Shown here: in pieces, positions 29,903 to 43,710 of the stretch
Numbering within the stretch: the first letter of the stretch is position 1
Layout of the letters: each line of letters starts with the position of its first letter
From: Phyto melanocephala
Lineage: Eukaryota; Arthropoda; Insecta; Diptera; Rhinophoridae
Length of the DNA: 64,000 nt
Direction: 5' to 3'
Assembly: GCA_941918925.1 (NCBI GenBank)
Contig: OW799233.1
Span: forward strand, 85,938,055-86,002,054
Position numbers and translations under genes: made by a program
Notes under the pieces: model-generated
What the model was told of the DNA's origin: nothing
Seen by the model: only the letters and a program-made list of their open reading frames with translations
Database searches by the model: none

Positions 29903-30876
29903 CTTTTTGTATACCCTTCGTATATATGTATATGTACATAGGGTTGTCATTCCTCTTGAAATTTCTACAATATTCATTTGTGATCCCATAAAGTACATAT
30001 TTTCTGAAAGCTTATAAATAGGGGAGTCGGTAAGGCATTATCCGTCTGACTGTCCGTGTGTATCTTGTAAAGTATCAAAGTACATATCAGAAATATTCTG
30101 GAGCAGAATGGTATTTAAAATCAGTATAATGACCTCATAAATATTTGAGATATGAGTAAATAAACATGACTGCCTCTGTTTTTTCGCTTATTTTTACCAC
30201 AAAAATTAAGATTTTCCATTGTTACTATTAATAAACACGCTTAAGATTCCAAATTATAAATCGTAATCTCAGAAATTATTTCTAAAATAAATTAACAAAT
30301 CATTTTGAAACAAAATGAGATATAAGCACCAAAGTACAACTGTTTCGGTGTTTTTCCTAAAATTTACAAACGAAAATAGATATCTTCCAGTTCCTATATA
30401 ACCAAGAGAGCCAATATGGGGATAAAATAGTGTGAGTAATAAAATATTGTTAGATATGAAAATAAAAAAATTCAAGATGGCGTCCTAGATTAAACGGCGA
30501 ATATATGAGTCAAATATCGTAGATACGACTTTATCCCTTTAACCCTCACAATATAAGTATCAAAAAAAAAAAGAACTCGACCAGTACAATGTATAAAAAA
30601 AGTGTAAAATCTAAGATGGCGTCTGAAACAAAATGACTGAGCGAATTTTTTTAACCCCAACAATATGGCTATCAAATGAAAGGACTTGACTAGCAGAATA
30701 CAGTAACAATGTCTAAATTCAAAATCAAAGATGGCGTCGGAAATAATTACGAAAACGGCGCACTACATGAAATTAAAAAATCTACGCTTAGCTACGATGT
30801 GGTCATTATAACTATCTACATGACGGTAAAGGGTATTATCAGATTCGGCACGGCCGTATATATCACTCTTATTTGT
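29903..30876 (-). repeat. Hairpin-ended dispersed element, diverged copy
   Basis: It shares with the copy at 45488-46320 the order TATACCCTTC, ATTTCTACAAT, CCCATAAAGTA, TTTCTGAAAGCTTAT, TCCGTGTGTAT, ending in AGATTCGGCACGGCC and ACTCTTATTTG. Chance ORFs inside are not genes. Confidence 0.5.
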
Positions 30877-33654
30877 CTTTATGTCCATAGTTTATATAGA
30901 AATAGTAGCAAACGTGTAAGTAGTTTATATACAAGTTCTGAACAATTTTATTTTTCTAGTAAAAATATGGGGGAAAACAGAGCTACTCGTGTTTATCTGC
31001 TTATATATCACCAAGCGATTGTGCTGGTTGTCAATAGTGGATATTTCCAAAAGCCCGAGTCTACATACAGCTCAAATCGAATGACAAAGATATAAATTTA
31101 TACCTTTGGCACCACAGATGTTAATAAAGATTGCTTTTTTGTAATCAAATAAATATGTATACGGTATATAAGAGACAAGAATTATTTTGGATATCGTTGA
31201 TCTTAACTTTTAGTTAAAATATTAAAAAAAATGTTTATCGACTTGTCAGTAATTGACTCATTGAGTTAAGAGTTTCTGCAAGAAAACATTTCAATAAGTT
31301 CCATTTTGTTTGGGTAGAAAAAGAGGTAATCGAGTTCTTTCGCTCATAGCTGAGCTCGTAATTTACCCTCATAACTAGTTTTCAATAGCTAAACTATTGA
31401 AAACATATGTATCTGATCACAATTGATACCATATACAAGGGTTTAGAGTATATAAACTTTAAACGGAATGACTAACTTATATATACCCTTTTACTTTATC
31501 TTGTGAAGGGTGTACAAAGTTAGCATTGCAGAAGTAGTATTTTTTTATTTTTTTTGTTAAATATCTAATAAAATGAAAAGTATTTGATTATATTCATTTC
31601 GTGTCTTTTTTACTGGTTGTTTCGCGCATAACTAAATGGTTGAACATTTTCCCACAATACAAATTTACTTTCACTTGAACAATTTTTCTATTTGAGTAAA
31701 TTCTCCTAACCCTTTTATACTTTTTCGTTTTTTACGATTTACAATGTGCACATCTTTAAATAATTTTTTTGTTGCAAATATTTATTTTTTTATATTTCTT
31801 CCTCCACCAAATGCAATAAAAATAAATCAAGGAAATCAAAATAACGATGCAGATATTGAAGCTGTATTGAGAAGTTAATTAGTTTTGATCACATTGACTG
31901 TTCTCATTCCACTGTTTTCACCTTTCATTGATAACGTGATCAAATTAATATTAAATAAAATTTATTTATATTTTTTTATACATTTTTTTATCTTAAACCT
32001 AATTGCAAAACTAAAATAATTTATTAGTTAAGAAAAAAAAATATCTATAGTTAAAAAAAAAAAAAAAAAAAAAAACAAAAAAAAAAATTGCATAATCACA
32101 TTGATTGCATTATTACCACTAATAATTGTTTAAATATTGACTAAATTAATAGCATTGTACTGAAACCAATTAAGTATTATTACCATCTTTCTAAACACTA
32201 TCAAAATAATTTATAACACTAATATGTATCAGTATTTAAAAATTTGAGCAATTGCAAAAAACATACGTAATTTTTTATAAATGAGATTTTGTAAAAAAAA
32301 TCGTACCTCCCAAATGAAAATACCTTTTTTCCGGATCATTTAAATTAAATTTAAATTATTTAAAATAAAAATCTTGACTGTAATTGTATCAAAATTAAAC
32401 AATATCAAATTAACTTTAAAAATGAATAAATATTTATATTTAACATTTTTCTATACATATTTTTCATTATTATTTTCTTTTGGTTAAATGACCAGTATTA
32501 TTAATGAAAAATTCCAGCTAGAGCCTTGTTAATGACGACAATTAAAAAGTTTAAATGTTTTTTGTTGCTGTTCGTTAATATAAAAATAAATAAATTGTTT
32601 GTTTTATTTTCACGTTGTATTTATGAACTGTTTATTCCTCACATATGATTGTGTTATGAAACAATTAAGAGTATTTCGTTTTTAATATTTAATAATATTT
32701 GTTATTTGCTATTAAACGAGGATAATTGAAAATATAATGTATCGAAAATAAACTATTAATTAATGCACATTTATTTTTTCCACGATTGTACTTAAATCTC
32801 TCCTTTCAATTAATTTTTTTTTTTTTTTGTAGTATTTATTTTTTCGTGTGAACATTTCAACTTAAAGCAACACTGTGTATGATTCTATTATGTTTTCATT
32901 TAAAGAAATGATCTAAAAATTTTGTTTTTAAATTTAAAACTATTTAATATTAAATGTCACTGAATGTAATTGCAAATTATTAAATGTATTATTTTAATAT
33001 CTAGTGCGAGTACCATCTCTGGTTTCTTTTGTATGTCGTGGTTTTTTCGTTTATTATATTTGTATCTCATATATATATTTATATATTTAATAATTCTTCT
33101 TACTCTTATTTATTTTTTCCTGATAAGTTTTGCTGTACCCTCTGTCATTAGACTAACATAAAAATATTCTTATTATAAAGTGATTATTTTTTTATATAAG
33201 CCATTTCGTTTATAACTTTTCTACATCTACAATAACTAAAGTGCCAAGAAATAAGAACAATAAGCATTTAATGAAATATAATAAACTACTACGTATTATG
33301 AAAACTAAATTGCCTTTTTATAAAAAAGAAAAAACAATATTAAACTTTATGCACTATTATATCGTAATAAAAAAAAAAAAAAAACTATTTATCACGTACA
33401 CTAGTATAATCAAAATACTAAACTTCCGCTTCTTAAATCTACTACCGTTTCCTTTCACACTTACATACACTAAATGCAAACTCACACCTATAAAGCAAAT
33501 AATAATAAAAGTGAAACAACAAAAACATTAAAACACCATTTCTAAATACTCGCTCTTTCTCGCACTTTCTTTCTTATAAACACACCAACATACATATACA
33601 TTCTCTTGGATTTAAATGCAACTAAAGTAAACTGAGTAAATTAACATTTTTCTA

Positions 33655-33665
33655 ACATACATACA

Positions 33666-33696
<31 letters not shown>
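33655..33696 (+). repeat. CATA microsatellite
   Basis: About ten uninterrupted ACAT/CATA tetranucleotides. Typical of fly introns and expected to vary in length. Confidence 0.9.
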
Positions 33697-33699
<3 letters not shown>

Positions 33700-33852
33700 A
33701 ATAACAAACATTCTTGCATACATAATTGTAAAGTAATAATATTTAATATAATTAAAAAAAAAAAAAAAAAAAAACAGAATAACATTATTTTTATATTTAG
33801 ACTTTGTTAGTACGTTTCAAACAAAATTGTTAAATAAGAGTAAATAACACCT

Positions 33853-34040
33853 GCTCAATTCACAACCTGTCGTAGGAGTCGCAGGTTGTAAGAAACTCAC
33901 TTCCTTCATATTGAAGAAAAACAGCGATAGTACGTACTTTTCCAACTATGACGTGTTTATACGACATTCTATAAACGTAGATTAAAGTGTTGTAAGTGTT
34001 GCATAAACGTACAACTCTTACGACAGCTTGTGAATTGAGC
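33853..34040. mobile_element. MITE, family GCTCAATTCACAAGCTGTCG, copy 2
   Basis: The terminal inverted repeats are GCTCAATTCACAACCTGTCG and CGACAGCTTGTGAATTGAGC (one mismatch). The interior is related to copy 1 at 29146, in inverse orientation. 188 bp, non-coding. Confidence 0.75.
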
Positions 34041-35753
34041 CACTGTGTTTTAAAGTTTTTTGTTTTTGTACTTCCTTTTTCCTGTTTGTACATTTAAGAT
34101 TTGTTAAAATTTTGTTTAATTTTTAACATAAAATACACTAAATCTTCGATATTTGCAATTAAGGTGCATTTTTTCTTGTACATCAGCAAACAATAAAAAA
34201 ACGATAAGTTAAACAAGAATGTATTGAATAAAATTAAACTATTAAATAAAGTTTTGAGAGAGAAAAAAATTAAAGTAGTTGTTCTTTCTAATTCGACAAA
34301 AATTTACAAAAGTTTCGCAATAAACAATTTGTATTAACAACTATTTTCCATCAATTATAATTGTTTTAATATTATCAACGCATATCCATAAGATACTCGT
34401 ATCCAATCAGCTGACATATTATAAGCGTTACCAAGGCATATTCATACAGGTATATGCAACGGCGAATTGATACAACAAAGCACATTTTTAGGGGATTTTT
34501 TCTTTCAAGGCCAGTTTGTATAACAAGGATGGAAAAGTTGTTTTTAAATGTTTTATATGGATATGTGCTTGTGAAGCACATTATAAATGGTGCAAGAACA
34601 ACAAATATACATAAATTTGTTAAATTTATTATCATAAAAAGCACAATTAAGTTAAATGCTTAATTCGGAATCTAAAATCGAATTTTCCATTCCTGCATTA
34701 ATGAATTAAATCAAGGAGAATTCAAAAAATTTAGACATTGTATTTTCCCATCATCATATGCTGATAATTTCACCTGTATGAATTCGCCTTGAGCGTAACC
34801 AACTTTTTTTGAAAGTCATGCCTACAGTTGTCAAACTTAATTTTTTTAATTCAATTATACAATAAATAGTTCGCAGTTTCAGTTGGTTTAAAACATTTAA
34901 AAAAATACAAAACCGTGAATAAAAAGTTTTTCTTTAAAGTTTTTTAAAAGTTATTCAAATTTAAGAAGAAAATAAAAAAAATTGTTTGACATATGCCGGC
35001 ATATATACAAAAACAAAATACATGTGTTTTTTATTGTTGTGTTTGTTGCCGCGATGCATATACTTTATGGATATGCCTTAAATATTATTTAAAAGCCTAA
35101 GAATTTAACTAAAAAATTTTTGTTTATATAAATCAAAAAGTAAAACAATTAAAATATTTTGAAAAAACATTACCGAATGTAATATTAAAGTATTTTATTA
35201 CATTTTTTCGTTTTTTTTAATGTGTAATATGAGTTATATTTATTTATGGCTTCAGCTTCATAGAGGCATTTTGTCCTTCAAGAATTTACCATTGTTGTCA
35301 TTCAAGTGAGAAATGAGTGAAAAACCTGTGTAAAAAAACTTGATTAAAGCCTTATTTTAAAATTTAACTTTTCAGGAAATTCGTTTGAGTTATAAATAAG
35401 CAAAAGATTTTGAGATGACAATTAATTTTATGAGGGACATGCAACCTTAGTAGCGCTTTTTTGGGACAATTGCGGGATTCACGACAGATGGCGTATTTCT
35501 TGTACGCATTATTTTTTATTTAACTTATGTATATATCTTCATATGTACATATCTGTCATGTATTTTTACTTGGTTATTGAACATTGTGTAAAGAACTAAG
35601 ATTTTTATTGCTTCAAAATATCGAATTTTGGTCCTATTTATTATGAACTGCTAAAATCTTTTCATGTATAATATCCCATCGTTATAACGCTCACCCACAT
35701 GATGCAATAAAATTTATTCAGTCGTCCGAACGATCGTAAAAAGCATAGCTTAC

Positions 35754-36202
35754 AATGGGCCTGTTCGTAAACGCATCACTGCGCTGCACAATATGATTAC
35801 TTTGCGCTGCCACTGCAAATCATATGTTTCTGATGCTTCTTTTTGCTTATTTTATTGCTGCATTTACGAACGAGCGAACACTGCGGAAAAATGGAAAAAA
35901 TTATTATAAATTTAATTTGTGAATTTGATAATACAATATCTGACATATATTTCACATTCGAGGCTAAAAATGTTTAAAAAGTAAAATAGTCAAAAATAAA
36001 TCATAAAAAACCACATTCTTTATACTCACACATCTATTGCATCAGCCATTTTTGTGATTAGTTTTTTGTATTTATTTGCGCATAATAGACTTCAATGTTG
36101 CATTTACGAACAGATGACAGCTGCAGTGTTGCCAACGTTTGCATTTACGAACATTGTGCGCATAATATGCACAGCTGTGATGCATTTACGAAAAGGCCCA
36201 AT
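35754..36202. mobile_element. MITE with repeated TTCGTAAATGCA motif
   Basis: The imperfect ends AATGGGCCTGTTCGTAAACG and CATTTACGAAAAGGCCCAAT bound about 450 bp. GCATTTACGAAC or its complement recurs at least four times inside. CATAGC occurs close outside both ends (35744, 36205) and may be the target duplication. Confidence 0.65.
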
Positions 36203-37629
36203 GTCATAGCCAATAATTTTTTAATAAATTTCTAATGTACAAAAGTTCAAAAATATATTCCAAAAATTTATTAAAATAGTCCCGTATGTCGAATCTATAT
36301 ACCCCATATTTGGAGCTGCCCTACTGTAGATTACAGTTTACAAAAGCTACTTTTTATTTAGTTTATTTTAATGCTTTTGTTTAAACATTTGTGGAGTTTT
36401 AATCTGTTTAGCACTTTTTGTGTGTTTTAAAAAAATAACATTCTTTGCCATTCTTTACTCTTAAGTTTTGAAGAACTATTTGCGAAACGTAAAAACAAAA
36501 TTTAAAAAAATACATTTTAAATTTATTTAAATAGATCTTTTAATTTTGTTTCCCTTTCCTTGTTTTTTTTTTTTTAATTTTTCCTACTGGAAAAGTTTAG
36601 AGATACCAGATTTTTTGCTTAAACATAAAACAATAAATTATTTTTTTATATTTAGTTCTCTTAAGCTCAGGAAAAAAAGGGAAATTATTAATATAAAAAT
36701 CAAAAAATTTAGTCGATATTTTTGAATTTTATGAAAATAAAATTTTTTATCTTTTTGTTAAAATCACTTTTTTGGTCGTCACAATTACTATAATAAAAGT
36801 GCCACATAAGGAAAGTGATATTCCACTTAAGTTTTTTATTTCCGATACTAATTGAGGTTAAATAAGCTTTAGTAAACTTTCTTTCGATAACAATGGTCCA
36901 ATTAAACAACAAAATATATTTTTAAACGATTCGCTTATCTCCAAAGCCCTTTCGCAATACTGAGAAAAAATAAATACCTCCTTAATCTGACAACTCTGAC
37001 AGAAGACTTACACTTTTTACTATGGCATTTAAACTATGTCTGGCAATTTTCGAAAAGCTTTTAAGAAAAAAAAAGTAAAAAAAAATTGTTTTAGTTAAAA
37101 AAAGTTTAAGTTCCACCTGAGTGATTTATGTTTTCCAATTTTCACGTAATTTTATAAAGTTTTTCTTGTGCTAAAATGAAAAAAAAAACTTGTTTTTGTA
37201 TTTATTATTGCTCTTGTAGTCTCGCTCTCTTTAGCGAAGACCAATGTAGTTGACAGGCACTTCGTGTTGTTTTACTTGTAAACTTTTAAAGTAAAATTTC
37301 TCTATTTTTTTAATACAAAATTATTTGATGACTTTTCGTTGTTTTTGTCATTTGTTAGCTTTACTTAAAATTATTTTGTTACATTCCATATGCAATGGTG
37401 GGTTGGAAGTAAAGCTATAATGAGTTAAGATATCAAACTTCATTCAGCAAAAAGATTTCACATAGAATATGGTATGAAATTTTATTGTCTGAATGTTTCG
37501 TTTATTTAGTTTAGTACAATAAAGGAAAATTGCGTAATTTTTATTCAAATTTAATTATTTATTAGGTTGTTATTTACAACAAAAATTTGCATTTTAATAT
37601 TCTAAATCTATCAATTAATTCCATATTTA

Positions 37630-38010
37630 TCAAGTAAGAGCACTTTATTCGGCTGTGCCGAATCTTTTATACCCATCAACAAATTTGTGTAATTTTATAG
37701 CTCAGAATTTATTATTTTGTCATTAACAGCAATCGCCATGAAATATTCTCTTTATACTAAAATATTTACCACTTTCTTTGTATAACTTCGATATGCTATC
37801 AAAATATTTTCGTAAATTTAGTCTTTCAATGAAAGTGGGCGTTAAAGTAGACGTGTCGAAAATGTCTCTGCTATTAAATACAACTTATATATTTCAATAT
37901 AGTCCTTTATTCTTCCAAAATCTTTATTCAGAGAGAAATTATATGAATTTCAGGTAAAACGTTATATGGGAGGTGGGCGTAAAAATGGGCGTGTCACATT
38001 TATTTTCCGT
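37630..38010 (+). repeat. Hairpin-ended dispersed element, partial copy
   Basis: It starts TCAAGTAAGAGCACTTTATT, then ATTCGGCTGTGCCGAAT and TTTTATACCC, and is followed by diverged sequence that runs up to the full copy at 38118. Either it is a truncated insertion, or the full copy landed in its tail. Confidence 0.45.
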
Positions 38011-38117
38011 TAGTACAAAACCTTGTCCTAAAATGCAATGTCTACAAAATTTCAGAATCACATCTAATTTTGTCAGTTTTATGACATATGCATTAAATTT
38101 TGAATAAACATATAATG

Positions 38118-38968
38118 AACAAGTAAGAGCGCTATATTTGGCCGTGCCGAATCTTATATACCCTTCACAACGTGTAGTCATGCAATAACAGTAGTTTGTA
38201 TCACCATTCATCCCATATGAAATACGTATGTATATACAAACATATAAAAAACACACATATATAAAAACATCCCATTGTAAAATTATAAATTTACGTATGT
38301 ATGTTAAAAAAAAATAAAAAAAAAAATAAAAAAAAAATTTAAAAAAAATTTTAAAAAAAAATTTTAAAAAAAATTTAAAAAAAAAATTTTAAAAAAAATT
38401 TTAAAAAAATAATTAATATAAACAATAAATATAAAACAAAAAAAAAATTAAAAAAAAATTAAAAAAACAATAATAATAATATAAATAATATATTAAATAA
38501 AAAATAAAAAAAAAATAAAAAAAATTAAAAAAAAGAAATTAAAAAAAAAATTTTAAAAAAATATAAAAAAAAATTTTTTGGCTCAGCTGGGATTCAATGC
38601 CACGGTTACTTTAACCAGTATGCATGTTTGTATGTATGTATGTTGTTGTTGTAATGTTATTTTTGTGAAAAAAAAATCGAGGTGATCGTGGGTTTTTGCT
38701 CATATCTCAGGTGTTTATGTACCGATGTTTCTGATTTTCAATACCGATCTACTCCCGAATATTTCTGATATTTTAATACCTTACCCGTTGAAAAGTTGAT
38801 TTCAACATACACACGGACAGACGGACAGACTGACAGAGCTTAATAATCCCCTATTCATAAGCTTTCAGAAAATATATACTTTATGGGGTCGGAAATGAAA
38901 ATTGTAGAAATTTCACACGGAATGACAAACCTATATATACCCTTTTTCACTGTGTGAAGGGTATAAAA
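38118..38968 (+). repeat. Hairpin-ended dispersed element, full copy, plus orientation
   Basis: One end has ACAAGTAAGAGCGCTATATT with a near-perfect hairpin (TTGGCCGTGCCGAA). The other end is CACTGTGTGAAGGGTATAAA. A variable A/T-run core occupies 38308-38580. Layout (short terminal hairpin, simple-sequence core, no long inverted ends) resembles Helentron/INE-type non-autonomous elements of flies. That assignment is tentative. It pairs along almost its whole length with the opposite-oriented copy at 45488-46320. Confidence 0.65.
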
Positions 38969-39239
38969 ATACACTGTGCGGTATAAATTTTCGTACATTT
39001 TGATCTATAACTCCTTTCCTAATGCATAGATTTAAGCAATTTTCAGTGAAAAATATTTTTTTACTCAGTAAATATACATTCGAAATTTCATCGATTTGCA
39101 TAAATGCGTTTGGACACAATTGTATTGTATTTGATGTTGGAAGGACATGGTCTTTTTGACCTACTCTTGCATTACGAGCTATAACTCTCTTTCTAATATT
39201 CCTATTTAGCCCATTTTTAATACCAAACAATCGTTGTGT

Positions 39240-39450
39240 ATGAGAAATATTCTGTTTCTGTTTATATTTTTCGGTTCAAACTCTATCGTGCTTTCAACAG
39301 ACGGACGGACATAGCTAGATCGTCATAAAATCAAACACCGATTCAGAATATATATACTTTATGGAGTCTAAAATGTATATTTCGATGTGTTACAAACGGA
39401 ATGACAAAATGAATATACCACAACGATTTTTTTGGTGGCGGTTATAAAAA
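39240..39450 (+). repeat. Fragment of a related dispersed element
   Basis: It shares ACAGACGGACGGACATAGC, TATATATACTTTATGG and ACGGAATGACAAA with the distal end of the hairpin-ended family and ends in a GTTATAAAAA-like tail. The hairpin end was not found. Confidence 0.4.
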
Positions 39451-40246
39451 AAGCTTAAAATTTGGTTTTTGTTCGCAATTTCTCTACCATCATAAAGAGC
39501 ATTAAGTAGTTGGTTCGTGTTGTAGGATAAAATAAAGTCATTACGTATTAGCAATTTTCCTTTTCCTTGTTTGTCCTTCAAAACTGAAACAAGCTGAAAA
39601 TATCCTTCCACGCAATTTGTAAGTGTGTTTAAAAGTTTTTAAAACGAAAAGATGTTTTGTGTTTTTAATTAAGTTCAAACACAAAGTACTATTTTTTTTT
39701 ATTAATTTTAACGGTTAGTTTATATAAAAAAAATTTCTTATCCGATGCTGCATGTGTTGAAGGAAATATTTTTGCTGCCCTTGTAATAAAAGCGGACGTA
39801 ATATTTATTGAACCTTTTTTTCCAGCATTAAATTTTGTATTTAATTAACGATATTAACTGTAAGTAAAGAATTTTCTTTATAATTTAAATTTTGCAATTT
39901 ATCCGAAAAGAAAGCAAAATTATTTTATTCATTTGTTTGTGTAAAAGACAGACGCTAATATAAGTTGTTATTTTATTGCTTGTTATTTTACTTACGTGTA
40001 CAGTGAGCATAACTATTGTCAAAAATATTTAAAACAAATGGAGGTCTGTTTTTTGTGCCTTTTTAATGGAAGAGTATTAGTTTAAACATTTAAAATCATA
40101 GATTGTGTTTTATTGTGATGTTAAATTTTTTTTCAGAAATTTTTTAAATTTGTTTGTTATGAAAAGGATGTTCTTAAGTTGTAATTTAGGTTTAAAGTTT
40201 AGAAAATTAAAGGATCTTCTGTATTTTAAATTTGTTTATAAATATT

Positions 40247-40367
40247 AAGGGCCGTATTTATAAAAAATATTTTAGGTTTATTAAAGGCTTATTTGATAGA
40301 TATTGTAGAGAAATAAGTCAAATAAGTCTTCAATAATCCTAAAATATTTTTTTATTAATACGGCCTT
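40247..40367. mobile_element. Fold-back MITE with GGGCCGTATTTATAAA ends
   Basis: The left AAGGGCCGTATTTATAAAAA and the right end are near-perfect inverted repeats over about 40 bp. It can form an almost complete hairpin. A relative is at 47076-47181. Confidence 0.65.
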
Positions 40368-40468
40368 CAATAAATGTCTTCCATCTTTTTTATTTACATA
40401 TGTATATCAATAGTTGTCAAGTTGTTTAGAGCTTGTGAACAATATTTTATAAAGATAATTTTAGATTA

Positions 40469-40544
40469 TTCCAATATTTCGCTACCAAAATGGAAAACTA
40501 ATTTCCCTGAAAAATCTACCCAATGTGGTAGCCAGATATTGGAA
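40469..40544. repeat. 76-bp imperfect hairpin
   Basis: TTCCAATATTTCGCTACCA pairs with TGGTAGCCAGATATTGGAA (two mismatches). It is probably a tiny MITE remnant. Confidence 0.55.
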
Positions 40545-41443
40545 TAAAATATTTATTTTAAATTTTATCAGAAAATATTTAAATAAGTTCTAACATGACT
40601 GAGGATATTAGAGAATCCGAAAAAAGTGAAGTCAATATATCTATTCTTAAGAACTTTGCGTTACAAATTGGGAAACCTCAATTGGCTAATACTTTTACAG
40701 CATGTTGTGGTAAATTATTTTAATAATTAATAATTTCAGAGTGCATTTTTGTGTGTGTTTATTTTATTACGTATGGTATGAATTAAAAATAAATATTTTT
40801 TTTAATATAGTGTCATATAGAGTCAAATTAAAAATTTGCCATTAAATCAAAAATATTTTTGTAAATGCATTTCACTTTCTTAACAATTGTAATTTAATAT
40901 TCAATAACAAATGTGCTTTGAATGAATTAAAACTGTATGTTTTATTGCAATATAAACTTGAAATAACTTTCAAAGGGAATGAGTGAATGAATGTTTTATT
41001 TAAATCAAACTTACATACTGCACCTTACACTGGATGTGAAATTGTGACTAATTCAACATACATCATCGCCATCATACTCCTTCATCGGCATAAATTAACG
41101 ATAACTATCAGATATCAAATGTTATTAACTCTATAGAATACGAGATCTACCCTTAAATCAAAGTCATTGAAACTTTCATAATTATTATATTTTTATTTAT
41201 AATATTTTCATTTTTTTTTTGTTATAACTTTCTTTTACAAAAAAAAAAAAAATCAATAAACGTCGACAATGTTCTGCAACACTTTAAAATATAAATAAAT
41301 TCTCTTTTGCGGAAAAAATCGAATTAAAAAAATCGAAACTTCAAATAAATTACATGTTTTATGTGCACAACAAACAATATGTTCTCTATATCGTTTTTAT
41401 TAAATTAAATGCACATTTACAACACCGACACCTTTTAAAGCAG

Positions 41444-42139
41444 TCAAATTAGAGAGCAGTCTAAGGACTTTAAACCAACAGCAAAAAATACCACTATCAC
41501 AGCCTCCACCACTACCAACACAAGTTTAAAATTACAAGCACCAGCACAAAAGGTAAGGGAGCCCAATGTAAAGGATGAAGCTAAAGAAAATTTAAAACTG
41601 CAGTCAATAACAAATAGCACAACCAAAAAGGTAATACAAAAACCAACAACAACAACAGCGACAGCTATAACAACGACTACGAAGGTACTAACAACAGCCA
41701 TACCAACAACAATGCATACAGCAGTCCTAACACGAGATGAAAAAGAATCTGAGAAAATTCTTCAGATTAAGCCTCAAGTAACACAGGTGTCATCAGAAAC
41801 AACGGCAACAACAAAGAAACCTTCATTGTTGCCAAAACCAAAGGTTAAAGTTGTAATACCACCAGTTCTATTACAAAAACAACAACAACAAGGGCAAAAG
41901 TGGCATCAGTCTCATCAACAGGAGCAACAATTTGCAGAAAATATGGAACTTGCGAAGAAAGATGAATACAATGTTGATGAAGAGTATAAAACGGATGTTG
42001 CTGTTACACCCTCCAGTCGTATACCAATGCGTTCAGCAAATGCTGAAAAACGCGCCTTATTGGCAGGCATCTCAGCCACCAGCGAGGGGTCCTTACCCTC
42101 ATCTACATCTGATTTGAAAAAAAGCAAATCTCTGATAAA
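41444..42139 (+). CDS. Host-gene exon: T/Q/P-rich segment
   Basis: The acceptor is TTTTAAAGCAG/T and the donor is AAA/GTAAGT. The frame is open throughout for about 232 codons. It completes the split Ser codon from the upstream exon and leaves two bases for the next. The protein is low complexity: a Thr-rich part (TTTATAITTTTKVLTTAIPT), a basic Pro/Val part (KVKVVIPPVLLQ), a Gln run, and a final basic segment SSRIPMRSANAEKRALLAGI. It probably forms a disordered linker in a scaffold or microtubule-type protein, but I cannot name it. The SANAEKRA phrase recurs at the start of the next exon. Confidence 0.78.
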
Positions 42140-43710
42140 GTAAGTTTTGCATGTGTACCAACAAACAAAAAAAAACAAGAAATCCTTTCATTATGTATGA
42201 TGTGTAATCAAGACTCCCATCCTTGAATTTTACACTACCACATTTCTAGTCCCTAACTCAAACTGAAATTGAAGCATGAAACTTTATAAAAAATATTTGT
42301 TCGATGTAATTGTTTCTGTAACACTCCCTCATAAACCTCATACAAACTACGCTTAAGATGGGATGAAAAAAAAGGATAAATAATGTAGACAGTTTATGGG
42401 TAAAATAGTATCCAGTGTATTTAATTTTGTATATTGAAAAGTTAATTTTCACGGTGATATGGTTAAAGTTATGTTTCAATCAGAAAAGAAAGATTTTAAT
42501 CGCGTTTCATAAAAAAAAGAAGATTTGCAAACTAACGTTGTGTAAAAGGTAGGAAATGCGACTTCTTTTCGATAACGAAAAAGGTGTAAGAAGCGAAATT
42601 TTTTTGACTATTAATCACAAGTTTATCGTAAAAAGATATCGTTAGAATTTTACTTATAAAGTATATGTCACCCATCAGCACATAGTTTTCTCTAACGATA
42701 TTCTATTCAATTGGGCCATATACATATATATTCATGTATATTCCAAAGCAACTAGATTTAGCCGCACACTGTCAAAGCTTGTCATTTTCAATATCACCTG
42801 TCATCACACTCGTACACACCAGATTAGTTTGGATACTTGTTTGTATTATAAGTATCTAATCTAGGGGTAAGCATATGCCTTTTTAATATTAAACACTTGT
42901 AATATTTGTGTCTGTATACAATATGTACATACTTATATATAAATGTAGTTCAATGTAATACGTACGAGTATTAGCTTTATACGAAATTGCAGATGGCGAA
43001 AATTAGTTGTGTACGCAGCTCTATGTTCGTATCTCTACTTATACATATACATACGTAGAATACCTATGTGCAAACATAGATGTGTTGTAAATATGGAAGC
43101 TTATTATTTTATTTTATTTTATTTTGTTCTAAATTGCTTTAAAAATGTGTAGCAATTTGGGTAAAAATTAAATTTATATACTAACTTACATATGTACGTA
43201 TACACGTAAGAGCATCTAGCAAAATGTTAGATTGGCACGCAAATCTTTATGTAAATTTGTTAATGTAATTTTGTAATTATGCGGTTTATAAATTAAGTTT
43301 TCAGTAAGTTTTTAGTTTTTTCTCTTTCTATTTCTTTTTCACATCACTTCACAACACTCTGATTTCCTGTGCAAATTTTAGTTATTAAATTTTCCAAAAA
43401 CAATTTGTTAGTTGAGTCAAATCGAATGTATGTATGTATTGTATGTATTTTGTTGTACGCCATACTTGTAGTTTATATTTATATTTTGTAGATATACATA
43501 CATAAATATGTATATATTTTTTAGTACATTTACAGTAATTATACAAATATGTTAGAAAAATGAAATTAATGGTTTTGGCTTTATGTTTTTCCTTTTTTTT
43601 TAATTTTTATCTGAAAAGTGTATGCATATTTAATATGAATCGCTTACTTATAAACTTGAATATTTTAACACCCACTCTTTTTTTATTTTTTTTTTTTTTA
43701 TATGATTAAG
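42140..43710 (+). other. Intron between the second and third confident exons
   Basis: GTAAGT...TTTTTTATATGATTAAG, with a long T run near the acceptor. AT-rich with short tetranucleotide repeats. No gene seen inside. Confidence 0.6.

Larger units (their letters stand above)
19105..41443 (+). other. Long repeat-rich intron (22 kb) of the host gene
   Basis: It separates two phase-compatible exons. It contains a possible micro-exon (19887-19916), a possible antisense exon (24470-24557), several MITEs, a SINE, a Tc1 relic and dispersed hairpin-ended elements, listed separately. The remainder is AT-rich DNA in which I see no gene. Confidence 0.55.

Noticed and set aside
30709..31095. 128-codon ORF as a gene
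   Set aside because: It runs across the end of a dispersed repeat copy and reads the conserved repeat words. Composition is not protein-like.
38308..38580. A/T-run block as a scaffold attachment region or origin
   Set aside because: It is the simple-sequence core of a dispersed element, also present in the inverted copy at 45912-46138.
41444..41701. Valine-rich minus-strand ORF (41444-41701)
   Set aside because: It is the reverse reading of the Thr-rich ACA/ACC repeats of the host exon.
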